64,000 nucleotides of DNA from the NCBI GenBank assembly GCA_949752745.1, contig OX457029.1:44688500-44752499 (forward strand), given 5' to 3'. This DNA is from Protula sp. h YS-2021. Taxonomy: Eukaryota > Annelida > Polychaeta > Sabellida > Serpulidae. Below, one piece after another: positions 1-23,657 of the stretch (position 1 is the stretch's first letter; every line of letters begins with the position of its first letter). The position numbers and the translations under genes were made by a program. Under the pieces are notes generated by a model. It saw only the letters and a program-made list of their open reading frames with translations. It ran no database searches and was not told the origin of the DNA.

Positions 1-73
<73 letters not shown>
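1..73. repeat. (TA)n microsatellite
   Basis: Uninterrupted TA dinucleotides from the window edge. The tract directly abuts the left end of the foldback transposon and supplies its TA target. Confidence 0.97.
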
Positions 74-76
<3 letters not shown>

Positions 77-77
77 A

Positions 78-239
78 CAGGGTATCTTTAATTTCAGGGT
101 AAGTATACTTACACTAGTGTAAGTATACTTGCCCTGACATGGTCAGGGTAAGTATACTTACACTGAAAATTTTCAGTGTAAGTATACTTACACTGAAAAT
201 TAGGCGTGAAAAAATTAAAGATACCCTGAAATGAATGTT
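78..239 (+). repeat. Left terminal inverted repeat of foldback element
   Basis: This arm is itself highly palindromic. It contains several copies of the perfect 20-bp palindrome AGTGTAAGTATACTTACACT or near-copies, and a CAGGGTATCTTTAATTT end mirrored internally at about 211-227, so each arm can fold alone. Confidence 0.9.
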
Positions 240-1331
240 AACTATGGAGATGAGCAAATATTGACCACCAAGAGTGTTTTCAACTTTTATTAACCAATCT
301 CGACTTTGTCGGACTGGGTTAGTCGTATCACTATAGGGGGCTTGAATGTGTGTGCGTATGACTATGTGCGTGTGTTAAACTTTTTCTTTAAAATGCTACT
401 CCTTCAGTCGTTTTGATATTACGCAGGAATGTTCGCTGGGTGGTTCCCCACCTCGCTGTTACTTTTTTTTGACGATTGACAAAAAACTGACAAAATGGAG
501 GCACTTTTTGTGCCCGTTTTGACCCATTTTTAAAATGCAACAAAGTTGTTCATTTTTTTTTGGCCTGACATTATTCATTTCAGATTTTTTCTCTCTTTCC
601 ATGTTTGGTAACTCGGCTGGGTCATGTCCTTGGACATGCTTGTTTTATTTCTATATCACGGGTCATATCACAGCACATAACATCTTGCAATAGCAATTAA
701 CTCATCAGAGTTCTAATCAATATTCAATATAAACTTGACATCATATTAAAGATTGTGAATAACATTTTATTCGATATGAACTCTACCATTATTAACAAAA
801 CATTCGCGAAAGTAATAGATGCTTTTCATCAATATAACATTGTTTAACATCTCATTCAATTGCAATTGTCAGACTTGAATGGCAGCTCGAGTTACACATC
901 ACATTTGCTTTGCAGCATTTACAACGCTTTGTTCTACAGTTCTACAGGGAAGGGAACGAAAAGTTCAACTTCGGTTCCATTCATTGCAAAGTTATCACAA
1001 CATAGTTATTTAAATTAAATGCCTTGAATGAATCTTCAATTGCAATTATTTACTTGTGATTTAATAATTAAAGGCTCTAGTACAAAATTCAATTAACAAT
1101 TGCAATGTGTCTTCAATAGGTGTTTTGTTACAATAAAATATCTGTGATGTGATAATTATAGATTATTAGGACCTTTCATGTATAATTGCAATTTACAGTA
1201 ACATGCCATCAATGGGTGTTTAGTTACAATAAACCACCTGTGTTGTGATAATTACAGCACATGTCCCGACCGTTTAAGTATAATTGCAATTTAAAAGCAC
1301 TTTTGGTGGGGATTTGCTCATCACGATGTTC

Positions 1332-1493
1332 AACATTCATTTCAGGGTATCTTTAATTTTTTCAGGCCTAATATTCAGTGTAAGTATACTTACACTGAAA
1401 ATTTTCAGTGTAAGTATACTTACCCTGACCATGTCAGGGCAAGTATACTTACACTAGTGTAAGTATACTTACCCTGAAATTAAAGATACCCTG
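1332..1493 (-). repeat. Right terminal inverted repeat of foldback element
   Basis: Reverse-complement counterpart of 78-239, the same length and nearly identical, ending CCCTG immediately before TA. Confidence 0.9.
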
Positions 1494-1497
1494 TAAC

Positions 1498-1975
<478 letters not shown>

Positions 1976-2871
1976 GAACTACTGAATACATACAGATCTA
2001 CAGACGTCACTCTGTGACCAAGCCCTGCTGATTACGGTGCGGGACAAACTGAAGCTTGGCGCGTAATTGCCAAAGAAATGTTTTATTTCCAATTTAATCA
2101 TTTAGTGGAGATGCTCAGCCGCGGACTGGAGCGGCCCCAATAAATGGTCAACTGCAAGCCTTCTGCTTTATTTCTGCCACCGGATCCAGCCGACGGAGGC
2201 CATAGGACATTGGCGTTAACAAAATTCGCGAGTTTTATCTATACAATTTTTGTAGCTGTTCAATTAGATCGCTCGATGCTGCCTTCAACCATTCCGTTCC
2301 CTCGCACTGACCTCCGTCGACGCCTTCCTTCAGGACGGGAAATGAAATATAAAGCCGGATGACCTAGCTACCCAAAAACAGGGTGGCCCATTCCTGGTGC
2401 GTAAGCATGGTATTCTTTTCAGTGAATTTAATTCCCCCAGTTCTTTTCGGACTTCCATAGGCTGTGTTACATGTGGGAAATAACACGAAAATGTCATTTC
2501 TAGCCTAGGCTCGATTCAATGAAACAACTACAACATTTGTATGGGCAAATCCCCGGTTTTAATGAAAGGTCAAAACGGGCATTTAAGTGCCGTTTTGTCC
2601 CATTTTGGAGTTCTCCGTTTCCAGATCTTGCTGCTGATGGATCGTCTGTTTTCCCCAAACACAGTAGAAACTCAATAATCCGGACACCCACGTTAACATG
2701 TGAAATCTTTTTGCTGGTGACGTCACACATATGTGGTCTTTAATCAACATGTCGTTTGTTTTATTATGCAGTGCGATTTTGCCTTGAGATGTTTTCTCTA
2801 CTGCCAATATTGGCTTTGCTTCTGTCTTTCATAAGTAAGGAAGCTATATGATGCATGTGCTGATATGAATC
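1976..2871. other. No gene recognised
   Basis: Unique-looking sequence with only short reading frames on both strands. I see no splice-bounded exon, repeat or RNA gene I can support. Confidence 0.5.
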
Positions 2872-3112
2872 CCGGACAAAACCGCCACGGCCAAAGCGGC
2901 GACGGCCAAAACGGCGATGGCCGAAACGGCGACAAGTGCAACCCTGGACAAAACGGCGACGAAAATTAATAATTTAATGTTGAAAATGAAATACTAAAGA
3001 ATAGTGTTGCCAGATAAATCAATTTATTTCTACTTGAAGATAAGTATAATTTGAACCAATATTCTCCGTTATGGCCGTCACCATTTTGGCCGTCGCCGTT
3101 ATGTCCGGATAC
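2872..3112. mobile_element. Short foldback (MITE-like) element with CGGCGACGGCC arms
   Basis: 2872-2965 is a run of GGCCAAAACGGCGAC-type units. 3070-3112 carries the same motif inverted (GGCCGTCGCCGTTATGTCCGG). The arms are GC-rich against an AT-rich middle. The element lies just beyond the transmembrane exon of the PAN gene, presumably in an intron. Confidence 0.55.
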
Positions 3113-3151
3113 CTGCTGATATATTTGAATCTGCTGCTTTTCACGACTTAC

Positions 3152-14268
<11,117 letters not shown>

Positions 14269-15325
14269 TTTCAATTGTTTTACTAAAGAATGTAAATGTG
14301 TACGCCTCAGTCGGAAACAAGGTCACTTGAACTGCTGGGTTTGAAATGTGTGCATCTCTCATTAAAAACAACACGCCAAAATAAGGTGCTTGAAGCTGCG
14401 ATAAATTATATACTGCTGTATGTACACACCTTACTTTGTTTGGAATTCACTACTGAGGGGAAATTTTAACGTGGTCATGAAAAGTTCACAAAAAATTTAA
14501 CTACACCTAACGCAAAGCAGCACGAGCATACAGTATACTTCAGACAGTGTCATCTTCAACGGGTTTGTAATTTGAAGACCCTCTTGGAAATTAATCTTAT
14601 TCAGATACAACAGTTCGCCTTGGAACAAAACGTCTAAGGACAACTTATCTACTGCCAAATCAGTTTTTAAATTTTAATATGCGACACTTTGACTAGATTG
14701 ATCTATTTCTACATTATGCACTTCTTAAAGTTATTAAAATACACGATATGAATTTTTTCGCAGCCATACATGTTCCATGGGCATACATACATTACAAGTA
14801 TCACCTTCGACACAAGAGCCATGCGCCGTAAGAAAGAGAAAAAAACTTAGCATTTCATGGTACAATTCGCGCGACAGTGGCAGACCAAACTTAACTTAAT
14901 AGACCACATTCATAAATACCGGTAATAAAAAGACTGATAACTGTGTGTCTTAGTCTAAAATTGTATTATAACACCCACGTGTTGCTACATTAAATAACAG
15001 CAAAAAAAAAAAAAAAACGTGATCATATTAAAGTATTTTTTTACTTACTTTTTTAGTTTTTGAAGACTGTTTGCATGAAAATAACATAACATATTCTATA
15101 TTAGCGATTTGCAAAGTCATGTTACATCTCAACAGGCATTGGGGAACGGGTTGGGAAAATTTGATTTATTGGTAAATAAATCACATCTGTAACACTGAAA
15201 ATTATGTATAGTCCTGCACACAACTGCATATTTATTTTTTAATTTATAAACCTGTAAGACTGGAGGACTACTGGGGGGAAGGTGATATATAGCGTCTCTT
15301 TAGGTCTAAACAGTCAGAAATATGC
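14269..15325. other. Putative upstream region of PAN gene, no feature recognised
   Basis: AT-rich sequence that should contain the 5' UTR and promoter of the minus-strand PAN gene. I cannot pick a TATA box or start site with confidence. Confidence 0.4.
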
Positions 15326-15790
15326 TAAAAATTACTCTATCCCTAACCCTTTTCCAGATAATAATCAACTTTCGGTTTTTGACCTTGACCTCAAGGACAC
15401 CGAGGTACCTCTTATATACTGTCTTTTAGCCCAAACGGTCGAAAATTAGGTAAAAATCTCTAATCATTTTCGACAAAATGGTCAGCTTCAGGTTTTTGAC
15501 CTCGACCATTACCGATGAAGTCAAGGTTATCGAGTTTCTTTTTATGTAACGTCTTTTAATCTCAAAGGATCCAAAATAAGGTCAGAATCGCTCTATCTTG
15601 AGCGATCTTATTTTCGATCTTTTGGGTCTAAAAGACGTTATATAATGGCGCCTAGGTGAATTTGACCTCCTCAGTCATAGTGGAGGTCAAAAACCGGACC
15701 TTGACCATTATCTAAAAATGGTTAGAGATAAAGGAACTAAGTACCTCGGTGACCTTCACTTTCACAGCTAAGGTCGTGGTCAAAAGCCGG
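15326..15790. repeat. Diverged 139-bp-family units in head-to-head arrangement
   Basis: Plus-oriented units up to about 15600 (AACTTTCGGTTTTTGACC, ACCGAGGTACCTCTTAT), then the same motifs reverse-complemented (GAGGTCAAAAACCGG, TAGAGATAAAGGAACTAAG). The inversion point is near the ATCTTGAGCGATCTT sequence. Confidence 0.75.
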
Positions 15791-15806
15791 AGGGTGGCAA
15801 TTATCT

Positions 15807-16094
<288 letters not shown>

Positions 16095-16106
16095 ATATAT
16101 ATATAT

Positions 16107-16462
<356 letters not shown>

Positions 16463-16754
16463 TTTTGGTCATCATGTAAGACATTTTCTCTTGTGGTTTT
16501 TGAAGGTTGGTCATTTCGCTATCTGGTTTTATATTAAACACATGCATTTGCAGTTTTTCAATAAGGGCATGTCATGCATCTCTTGCTGTTGATATCCAAG
16601 TTAAAAGCAGAAATAAACAACGTTGTGGGACAATCTGTTGATTCGTTGGAAAATGAATCATACCTTTAACACTGAACTGTATGGGCACTTTCAACAGTCC
16701 AAACTCCCAACCCGTTCAAGTAGATGTAGTACATTATGTATTCATGTTTTGCGT

Positions 16755-16865
16755 GAATCCTTTGTAGTTGTATGGATAGCATGTCCAGCTAATAACCAAA
16801 GGGACCCGAGTTCAAACCATGACATGTTTTATGGGATAAATAATAAATAATAGATATAAATATGC
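16755..16865 (+). mobile_element. tRNA-derived SINE or tRNA pseudogene
   Basis: The tRNA-like body has a D-arm-like TAGTTGTATGGATAGCA, an anticodon-loop-like CTAATAA (AAT, isoleucine type) and a T-arm/B-box GAGTTCAAACC. It is followed by an A-rich AAATAATAAATAATAGATA tail. The acceptor stem does not pair, so it is not a functional tRNA. Confidence 0.4.
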
Positions 16866-16924
16866 AAAATATCACAGATACCGTTCGTGTTTTTATATCG
16901 GAGCTTCGCAGTCTCAGGCATCAA

Positions 16925-17000
16925 CAGTGTCATGGCGCAGTGGGTGGTGACCAACCTTATCACGCCGGAGATTATCTCTTATCAGAGGTTCGAAACTGAT
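16925..17000 (+). mobile_element. Second tRNA-like SINE head
   Basis: A near-perfect A box (TGGCGCAGTGGG) at about 16932 and a B box (AGGTTCGAAACT) about 52 bp further on, the internal Pol III promoter spacing of tRNA-derived SINEs. No closing acceptor stem. Confidence 0.4.
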
Positions 17001-18215
17001 CCACAGCATACTGTTTTTTCTGTTAATTTTGGTCAACACTGGGCGGAGGGAGGGAGTTGTGGAAATATACAAAGAGAACAAGAGTAATAGGCTGTGCGGG
17101 GCGCGGTTGATATCCGAAATCCGAACGTTGGGGAATCGCTCTCCCATTGCGTATAAAGGCAATTACTCACATATGTTTGGGTAGGCCGGCGTCGCCACCC
17201 TACAAGCTCGAATCTGTCACGATGCATGCAGCTTCCGGCTTCGCTTTCTTCAGGAAAAAGGCGCGGTATTGAAGAGTATGCATATATTTTTCATTGCGTG
17301 TAAAGTAACTTGGAGTTCTAAAGATATGCGAGGGCGGTAAGTAAGGCGTTTCAAAGACACCACAGCTTCGAGTAAGCGTCTTATCCTTGGTCCCACTGAA
17401 CGAATCACTGATGCAGTCCAATTTAAACCTCCGGTGCGCCCTTGTAAACCATGTTTGGATGCATTTTTTAATTGTCTTTGACTTGGTGTGCGGGCAGCCG
17501 TTTTGCTATTTTTTCTTGACAGTAAAAATTCATTTTCTTGTCTCAGCTTCTTCTCTGACACTACAGGCCGTAGGACCACAAAACTTTGTACTTATGTAGA
17601 ACTTGATTTGAGGGTGTGCATCCCTTTTTTTCGCCTATGAGTTCGTTTTTTTTGTTTTTTTTGTTTTTTTTTTTGCTTAAAACGCGATGTGAACACAGCT
17701 GATTTTAGAATAAATACAGCACATTTAAAAGAAAGTAACGGTTGAGCAAAACAGCACAATATGGGCGTTACGCGAGCTCTGACTGCATAGAGAAAAATTG
17801 CTAGTCCGTTCAGTCAATAAAGCAGGTGAGCCAACATAACCAAGCAGATGAACCTTATAAGCCACATACGTGCTGCGCCATAAGCTCTCTACTTAGTTGT
17901 ATTACAGACTATGTGGCTTGTAAAAAAAACCTTGATGTTGTTCAAGGAATAATAAGCCGTTCAAAGAAATATTTTTAACTTTTAATGTTTTCAAGTGTTA
18001 AAGACTTCGCTTGAGAAATGCGGTTCTAGTTTAAGCGTGTAATAACTGGTATTTTGTTTTCGGAAATAAATAGCTGTCCTTGTATGGTGTCGATATTTCT
18101 GTCTGAGAAGGTTAACTTCTGAATGGGTTAAAAATAATTTTCTTAACTTACAGTAAAACCTATTCTGCTGCAAAGTTGAAAAGAGGATGTCTCTGCACTT
18201 TTGTATTCTTGTTAG
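17001..18215. other. No gene recognised
   Basis: Overlapping short open frames on both strands around 17.0-17.6 kb and AT-rich sequence beyond. None has convincing paired splice sites or a recognisable domain. Confidence 0.4.
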
Positions 18216-18341
18216 GTTGGTGCAGCGAAGTCGTCAAGCAGGCAAATACTGGCAGAATACCGCGTCTACGAAGCGTGTGAAAAACGCTTTGACTTACACG
18301 ATGGAATGTGCCCACGCTTAAAAGAGTCGTGTCTCAGCCAT
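18216..18341 (+). CDS. Candidate orphan exon, Cys-containing (unidentified)
   Basis: 126 nt between a pyrimidine-rich acceptor (TTGTATTCTTGTTAG) and a consensus donor (GTAAGTGT). Only one of three frames is open, giving exactly 42 codons in phase 0. The product reads ILAEYRVYEACEKRF, then three Cys in all (EAC, GMC, ESC). No partner exon was found and no domain recognised. Confidence 0.4.
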
Positions 18342-18601
18342 GTAAGTGTAATGTTTATATCCTTCAAAGCGCCATTTCAGTCCCGCAGCTCTTCTCAAAT
18401 CGATGCTAATGGGCGCTTGCCTGTAGACGCCCCCTAAGGTCTACTTCTCCCATATACCAGTTTTATCCACGAGGTAAACTGCAGTATCAACCGTTGCCAA
18501 TGTGTGCTTGTCCCCGACTTGCATAATCATTCACACTAGAACCATCCGGTTGTGAACAATCATGCATTAGGGGTACCGCGCGATCTTCTTTATGCTTCAC
18601 T

Positions 18602-19280
18602 GTAACGGGGTACGGAAAAAAAATGGCAACGGAAATAATGGCAACGGAAAACATGGCAAGTGGAAATAATGGCAACGGAAAAAAGGGCAAAGTGAAAAAA
18701 AAGAGAAAAAATGGCAAATTTTGCAGGTTTCACTGAAGTTCAGTAGAAACAAAGAAATCGCCTACCTTGACTACTCAGGATCAAAGAAAGTCCAATCAAA
18801 ACCACTTAATGCCACTTGATGTCAGGTATTTGGGGTGCAAGCAAAAATGGCAAAACGTAATCCCTGTGTGCGGCACCGTTAATCCTTTGGATGCTCGGGT
18901 GCCAACGTAACAATGCATCTATTTGAGGTGCATGAGGCAAAACTTATTCGCTGTGTGTACAATGCAGTTAATCTTTCGGCTCGGGTGTCAACGTAACAAA
19001 ACATTTATTTGGGATGCATCAGGCAAAACTTTAACTCTGTGTATACAGTGTTGCTAATCCTATGGATGTTCGGGTGCCATCACAACAATACATTTATTAG
19101 GGACGTTGTCCAGAATGAGCAACATGCTCGTGATATTACGCTTAAGAATAAATTTGACAAATGTGATAAAATTTTGATTTTGTTATTATGCCATTTTCTC
19201 CGTTTTTTTCACTTTGCCATTTTTTCTGTTGCCATTACTTCCATTATTTCCATTGCCATTTTTTCCTACACCCCACTTTA
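18602..19280. mobile_element. Foldback element with ATGGCAACGGAAA arms and a minisatellite core
   Basis: Arms at 18602-18720 and 19190-19280 are inverted copies made of short GGAAAxAATGGCAA repeats. The core holds three tandem units of about 86-93 bp (starting near 18832, 18925 and 19011) that share GCATxAGGCAAAA, GTTAATC and CTCGGGTGCCAACG. No coding capacity. Confidence 0.8.
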
Positions 19281-19384
19281 ACATATTGACCAAGATATAA
19301 TTCTTTGCGGATTTATTTTTGAACCTCGGCAGATACGTTTGTTCGGCTTTCCGACGGTATGGAACCTCACCTAGCAGACATTCA

Positions 19385-19985
19385 GAGGTCAGAATGACGT
19401 CGGGTCGACGTCGTGACCCGACGTTTCCGACGTCGGATTGACGTGCCGGTTTTGGTTGTATATGAAATGGAACCGACGTCGGGTTTTCAACGTCAGAATG
19501 ACGTCGGGTTCCGACCTAAATCCGACGTCGGAATTAAGTCGGTTTTAGGTTGTATATGAAATAGGAACCGACGTCGGATTCCGACCTGAAGCTGACTAGA
19601 GTTATATAATTAATAGATAATTAATTATTCAACTGCTGTTGTGAAATAGATACGAAAGCATTTTCCATGTAAATTTTTACAATCTAGGAAGAAAAATACC
19701 GACGCGCCATCAAAATTCTAAAATTTGCATGTAAAAATTACGTTTTATCTTCCTCTTTTTCAAAATGACTTCCATTTCCGGTGAGCGATAATGATGTTCA
19801 TCGCTTTTTGGTAATTTTTGCAACGTCGGAATGACGTCAGAAAACCGACGTCGCCTCGACGTCGGAATAAAGTCGGGTTTTAGGGTAATAGGTCAGAATA
19901 TGGTTGTGAAGTCGTCGCGACCAAAATACAACCTTTTTTTTTTCAACCAAAAAAGACGTCGGTTGTTTGCTTGGCAGCTATTACA
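19385..19985. repeat. GACGTCGG-rich dispersed repeat
   Basis: Dense GACGTC palindromes with CCGACGTCGG contexts at 19.39-19.60 and 19.82-19.98 kb around an AT-rich middle. Probably an uncharacterised mobile element. Clear terminal repeats were not found. Confidence 0.55.
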
Positions 19986-19989
19986 AGAG

Positions 19990-20650
19990 GGCTGCCCGGG
20001 GTTATAATATCGAAACCGTTTTGAGTCCATTAATCAAAAAATCGTAGTCTGACACAGTTCCGTGACCATGTAACTATAGGTTAATCTGTGATTGGGCTAG
20101 CAAAGCCTAAGCCTAAAGCCTGAAGTCACAAACTACACCCATAGTGACTCAACTGTGGATGTAGTTTGTAGCATCCCGGTGTAACAAGCTATCATACCCC
20201 CTGCCCCCCCCCCCCCCCCCCATCCTGTACAGCTTCCCCCCTTCGAACTTTTTTTGCGTGTAACTATATTTGATAACATTTGTTCGTGAAAATGAATGGA
20301 CTCAATTAAACTGTATAAAACTACCGGTATTTTGAGCTACTTTATTGACTAAATTCAACATAATTCAAACAAAATATGAAAAGGCGTCTTTGATCTGAAA
20401 GTTCTTTATTTTTCTCTTAATATCCTTTTTAGCATTTTAGAGAGCCCAGGTGGATACTCCTGATCGTTAAGATTATCATAAATAACATCCACATTATCCA
20501 AGAAGTGCTTTCTTGTATTTTCAACTTCATCTTCCTTTTAGAAAATGACACCAATAGGGTCAAAAACTACCAGGTAGGGCGGAGGGGGGGGGGGGGGTAG
20601 ATAGCAAATGAAATATATCATTCTGAGAAAATCTGCAAAATCCAGACTGA
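19990..20650. other. No gene; contains C- and G-homopolymers
   Basis: A poly-C tract near 20204-20221 and a poly-G tract near 20586-20597 flank AT-rich sequence. No coding region supported. Confidence 0.5.
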
Positions 20651-20654
20651 CAAA

Positions 20655-20692
20655 AGATGCAACTGTCACAGTTTTTAGTTGTTTAGCTGTTT

Positions 20693-20725
<33 letters not shown>

Positions 20726-20910
20726 TTGTTTGTTTGTTTGTTTTGTTTTTTTTGGTTGGTTATGTGGGAAGAGCGCTCCATTCAAAGACGTGTACGAATA
20801 AGCAGCCCATTCATTCAATGCCTTGCAGTTGTGGGAAATTCCAGAAAGAAAGACATATTAGGACACAGTGTGTCAACTCCCCCCCCCCCCGTGGAACTAT
20901 TTTGTGAACC
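20655..20910 (+). repeat. Left inverted repeat of PolB-type element
   Basis: Aligned with the reverse complement of 42360-42640 it shares GGTTATGTG, CCATTCAAAGACGTGT, AGCAGCCCAT, GGAAATT, AGACATATTAG and CCCCCGTGG in the same order. It includes a long poly-T (20692-20724) and TTTG repeats. Confidence 0.7.
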
Positions 20911-21508
20911 CCTCCTCACCCCCCTCACCCCCCCCCCCCCCAGAAACTATGCCAAAAGTTTTTTCAGACGAATTTAGAAAAAAATTGTCTGACCCCCCCC
21001 CCCCCCCCCTAGGAAATTCAAGAAAGTTATTTATAGACATGCTAGGACATGTAGACAGCCATGCAGACATTCAGACAGTCAGACAGGCAAACAGTCATAC
21101 ATATAGGAATTATTTATTTTTAACCCATAGAAATTATATCAGCTTATTTTTATATTTAGCTTTATTTTTTTTATCAGACAGTCATACACATAGGAATGAG
21201 ATCAGCTTATTTGGGATTTTTGAGCGGCCGCCCTGAAAAGGGCAGCCGCGAGGGTTTTAACATCCTCACTGATTTTAGTTGCCCTAGCAGTGGCACTTCC
21301 GCTGGTGTGCAGCAGTTGCAGAAGCCAACGTAATGAAGGTCTTCTTGAGGATGCTGCAGAAGCATGATTCCTTCTTCCTAGCCTCCGGGCACTGCAATAC
21401 GTGCTGCTTTAAAGATACATTTTGAGGCAGCATGACCCCTCAGAAGTCGCAGACGGGAAAGTGAGCGGTCTGCGCTGCATTCTTCTGCTGCTCCACTGAA
21501 CGGAGCAG

Positions 21509-21860
21509 CTATATCATCTCTTCCATGGAGTCTTTCCCGGGCTGCGGCCGCACCTGGCTGACGGCTGGCTGCAACTGGCTGACGGCTGGCTGTACCTGGG
21601 TGACGGCGGCGGGTGTTGGCTGAGAGGGTGGAGGCACGCCCATAGCGGTCTCTTGCTCCCTCGTCCACTCATAAGCTGCTGTTACCGCTCTGCCAGATCT
21701 GTTTACCCGCTGGCGTTTACTTCGACTCTCCCGCAGTTTCTCCATCCTAAACAGTTCATACTCTTTAAAATCTGCTCGATCAGGCAGATGTCTGCATCCG
21801 TGAGCTGCAGCCGGTCACGCCTTTCTTGAGTGAAGAATCCATGGCAGCAATTCTGGGGAA
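21509..21860 (-). pseudogene. GC-rich Pro/Gln-rich coding-like remnant (unidentified)
   Basis: In minus-strand order there is a stretch reading LQLTDADICLIEQILK. After a frame change comes a basic segment (LRESRSKRQRVNRSGR), then a Pro/Gln/Ala-rich tail with tandem AVSQ(L/V)QP units. GC content is well above the surroundings, which suggests a separate insertion into the left end of the PolB-type element. No family recognised. Confidence 0.35.
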
Positions 21861-21889
21861 CTGTAATCTGAGCTGTTTATATATGCAGT

Positions 21890-22015
21890 ACCAGTCATGC
21901 CCCCAGTGTGTCAGACCCCCCCTCCGCCTAGGGACTTCTGGAAAATTTACTTTTAAACACATTAGAACCGAGTGTGAGATACCTCCTCCCCCCGTGGGAA
22001 AATGTTTTACCATAT
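21890..22015 (+). repeat. Second copy of the element end sequence
   Basis: Matches the right inverted repeat (minus strand, about 42380-42470) through ACCCCCCCTCCGCCTAGG, ACATTAGAACCGxGTGTGA and CCCCCGTGGGAAAA. The left end therefore carries two partial copies, separated by the GC-rich insert. Confidence 0.65.
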
Positions 22016-22310
22016 GACTAGCATATAAGATATCGCAACTGCAAGAGCGCATAACTTTAACAATACTTGACCGATTTGAACCATTCTTCCACTAAAACGT
22101 TCAGCAAGACTTCATTTTTGGAAATATGTGATATATTCAAAAGGCTCTATATGGATATTTCACCATATGGCTATCATGTGAGACATGACAACAGTGCATA
22201 ACTTTAAAGCTACTTGACCGATTTGAACCATTCTTTCACTAAAATGTTCAGCAAGACTTTATCTTTGCAAAATATGGATGATATGTTCAATCGGGTCTAT
22301 ATACTTTGTT
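22016..22310 (+). repeat. Two tandem units of about 147 bp
   Basis: Both contain GCATAACTTTAA, ACTTGACCGATTTGAACCAT and GTTCAGCAAGACTT at a constant spacing. Confidence 0.85.
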
Positions 22311-22410
22311 TCTTGAACTGGCCATCTTTGAATCTGCGGCAGAACAGCCTTGTAACATACATACTTTTGGAACATTGCGCATTACAACATTAATCCAATT
22401 GATTTATACA

Positions 22411-22510
22411 ACAAGTTTATTCAAAAGTATTATGAAATTGGAATAGATGACTTTGATTTTGATTCTGCATTTTCCTTTATTCATACTGATGAATGGGTCT
22501 ACAATCGCTT
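22411..22510 (+). pseudogene. Acidic/aromatic coding remnant before (GTT)n (unidentified)
   Basis: An open plus-strand frame reading FIQKYYEIGIDDFDFDSAF and then HTDEWVYNRFVDYA, which looks protein-like. It runs into the trinucleotide repeat at 22525. Probably an N-terminal part of the plus-strand gene of the PolB-type element. Confidence 0.35.
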
Positions 22511-22524
22511 CGTGGATTATGCCA

Positions 22525-22628
22525 TTGCTGTTGTTGTTGTTGTTGTTGTCATTGTTGTTGTTGCCATTGTTGTTGTTATTGTTGTTGCCATTGTTGTTGT
22601 TGTTGTTGTTGCCATTGTTGTTGTCTTC
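22525..22628. repeat. (GTT)n/(ATT)n trinucleotide repeat
   Basis: GTTGTTGTT runs broken by GCCATT and GTCATT. Confidence 0.95.
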
Positions 22629-22635
22629 ATATATT

Positions 22636-23072
22636 TACATTCAGAGACTTTTTTGTCATTTGAAAAGTGGATGTGGAATTGAAAAGATGTATAAATGCAA
22701 CATTTGCTTGAAATCTTACGATTAGCCACAAAGTCTTAAAAGACATTTAAAGTAAGCACAAGCTTCAGAAGTGAATGGAGAATAGGAGATAGACATGAAA
22801 ACCACATAAAACTTTAGATAAGTCATGTATTAAACGTCAAAGAGTCAATATGGCTGAAATTAATGCACAGGTTTGTATAGAATGTGGTGCGTTATACAAC
22901 AGCTAATGAAGCAGTGTGGCGAGAGTGACGATGGCAGCAGTTCTGACAGTGAGTCAGAAACAGAATCTGTTTGGCATCATATAGTTCAAGAAGTATATGA
23001 TGACCATGATGACAAATTTCAAGCAATGGTTTTAGAAAATGAAGAACAAGGGCTTGAAGATGCGCGTGAAAG
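22636..23072 (+). pseudogene. Zinc-finger-like gene, 5' part, truncated by Gypsy insertion
   Basis: Two degenerate C2H2-type fingers are visible: MYKCNICLKSYD followed by a stop and then SLKRHLK, and CIECGALYN continued in another frame by LMKQCGE. An acidic Ser/Asp/Glu-rich linker and a helical stretch ending LEDARE follow. At least two stops and one frame change are present, so it was already decaying. The reading frame is cut at 23072 by the Gypsy LTR and resumes in the same frame at 31916. Zinc-finger genes of this type are, to my knowledge, seen near protein-primed PolB genes in invertebrate genomes; that link is inference. Confidence 0.55.
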
Positions 23073-23657
23073 TGTTGTGCACTCAATTCTTGTGCCAACA
23101 GACAATTATCAATGGGATTAGAGTAATTATAATCCTCCGTTTTGTTTAATTGTTAATTATATATATGTCGCGTCGTCCCTAAATAATGCATGCTCATAGG
23201 AATTACTATAATGGTATTTCTATTGTTATAATAGTTATGGTATGTTTATAATTGTAAAACCCCTTTTGTTACTCCTTTGATTGTTGTCACCTGTTTGTTA
23301 CCCACTCTTATAATAAGTGTCTTTGTTAGGATCTACAAGTATATAAGCTATGGAAAATAATATACGGGAGAATCTAGAAGCGCATATCTGAATGATAAAA
23401 CGTTGATTGAGAAATTATATTAATTATAAACTCGGATATATGTTATGTTGTGGATATCCGATCATGTATGGTACGTGACTATCGTTCTTAAGTCTAATAA
23501 CCAAAATGCTTTTCTTGGCGTAATAGACCCCGGTACACCCCACTGCACTTAGTATATTTATATCAATAAACACTTGTTATTTCATTTAATCATTCTTTTT
23601 AATTTATAAGGAAGTGCCCCGCTGTGAGTCAAAAACGGCTCACAGAGGTGTACTTCA
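23073..23657 (+). repeat. 5' LTR of Gypsy element
   Basis: 585 bp, TGTTGTGCAC...GTGTACTTCA. It contains the TATA box, an AATAAA signal and a terminal GCTGTGAG/CTCACAG inverted motif. Confidence 0.97.
23340..23346 (+). promoter_or_regulatory. TATA box in 5' LTR
   Basis: TATATAA in the middle of the LTR, in the position expected to drive the genomic transcript. Confidence 0.6.

Larger units (their letters stand above)
78..1493. mobile_element. Non-autonomous foldback DNA transposon, TA target
   Basis: A 1416-bp element bounded by two 162-bp inverted repeats (78-239 and 1332-1493) beginning CAGGGTATC. It is flanked by TA at 76-77 and 1494-1495 and sits between two (TA)n tracts. The TA target and CAG-type terminus resemble Tc1/mariner-group MITEs. 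The 1.1 kb interior has no transposase-like reading frame. It is AT-rich and carries repeated AATTGCAATT palindromes. Superfamily assignment is inference; the inverted repeats are read directly. Confidence 0.85.

Noticed and set aside
318..346. T7-promoter-like CGTATCACTATAGGGGG
   Set aside because: Only a partial match, inside a foldback transposon of eukaryotic DNA; coincidence rather than vector or phage sequence.
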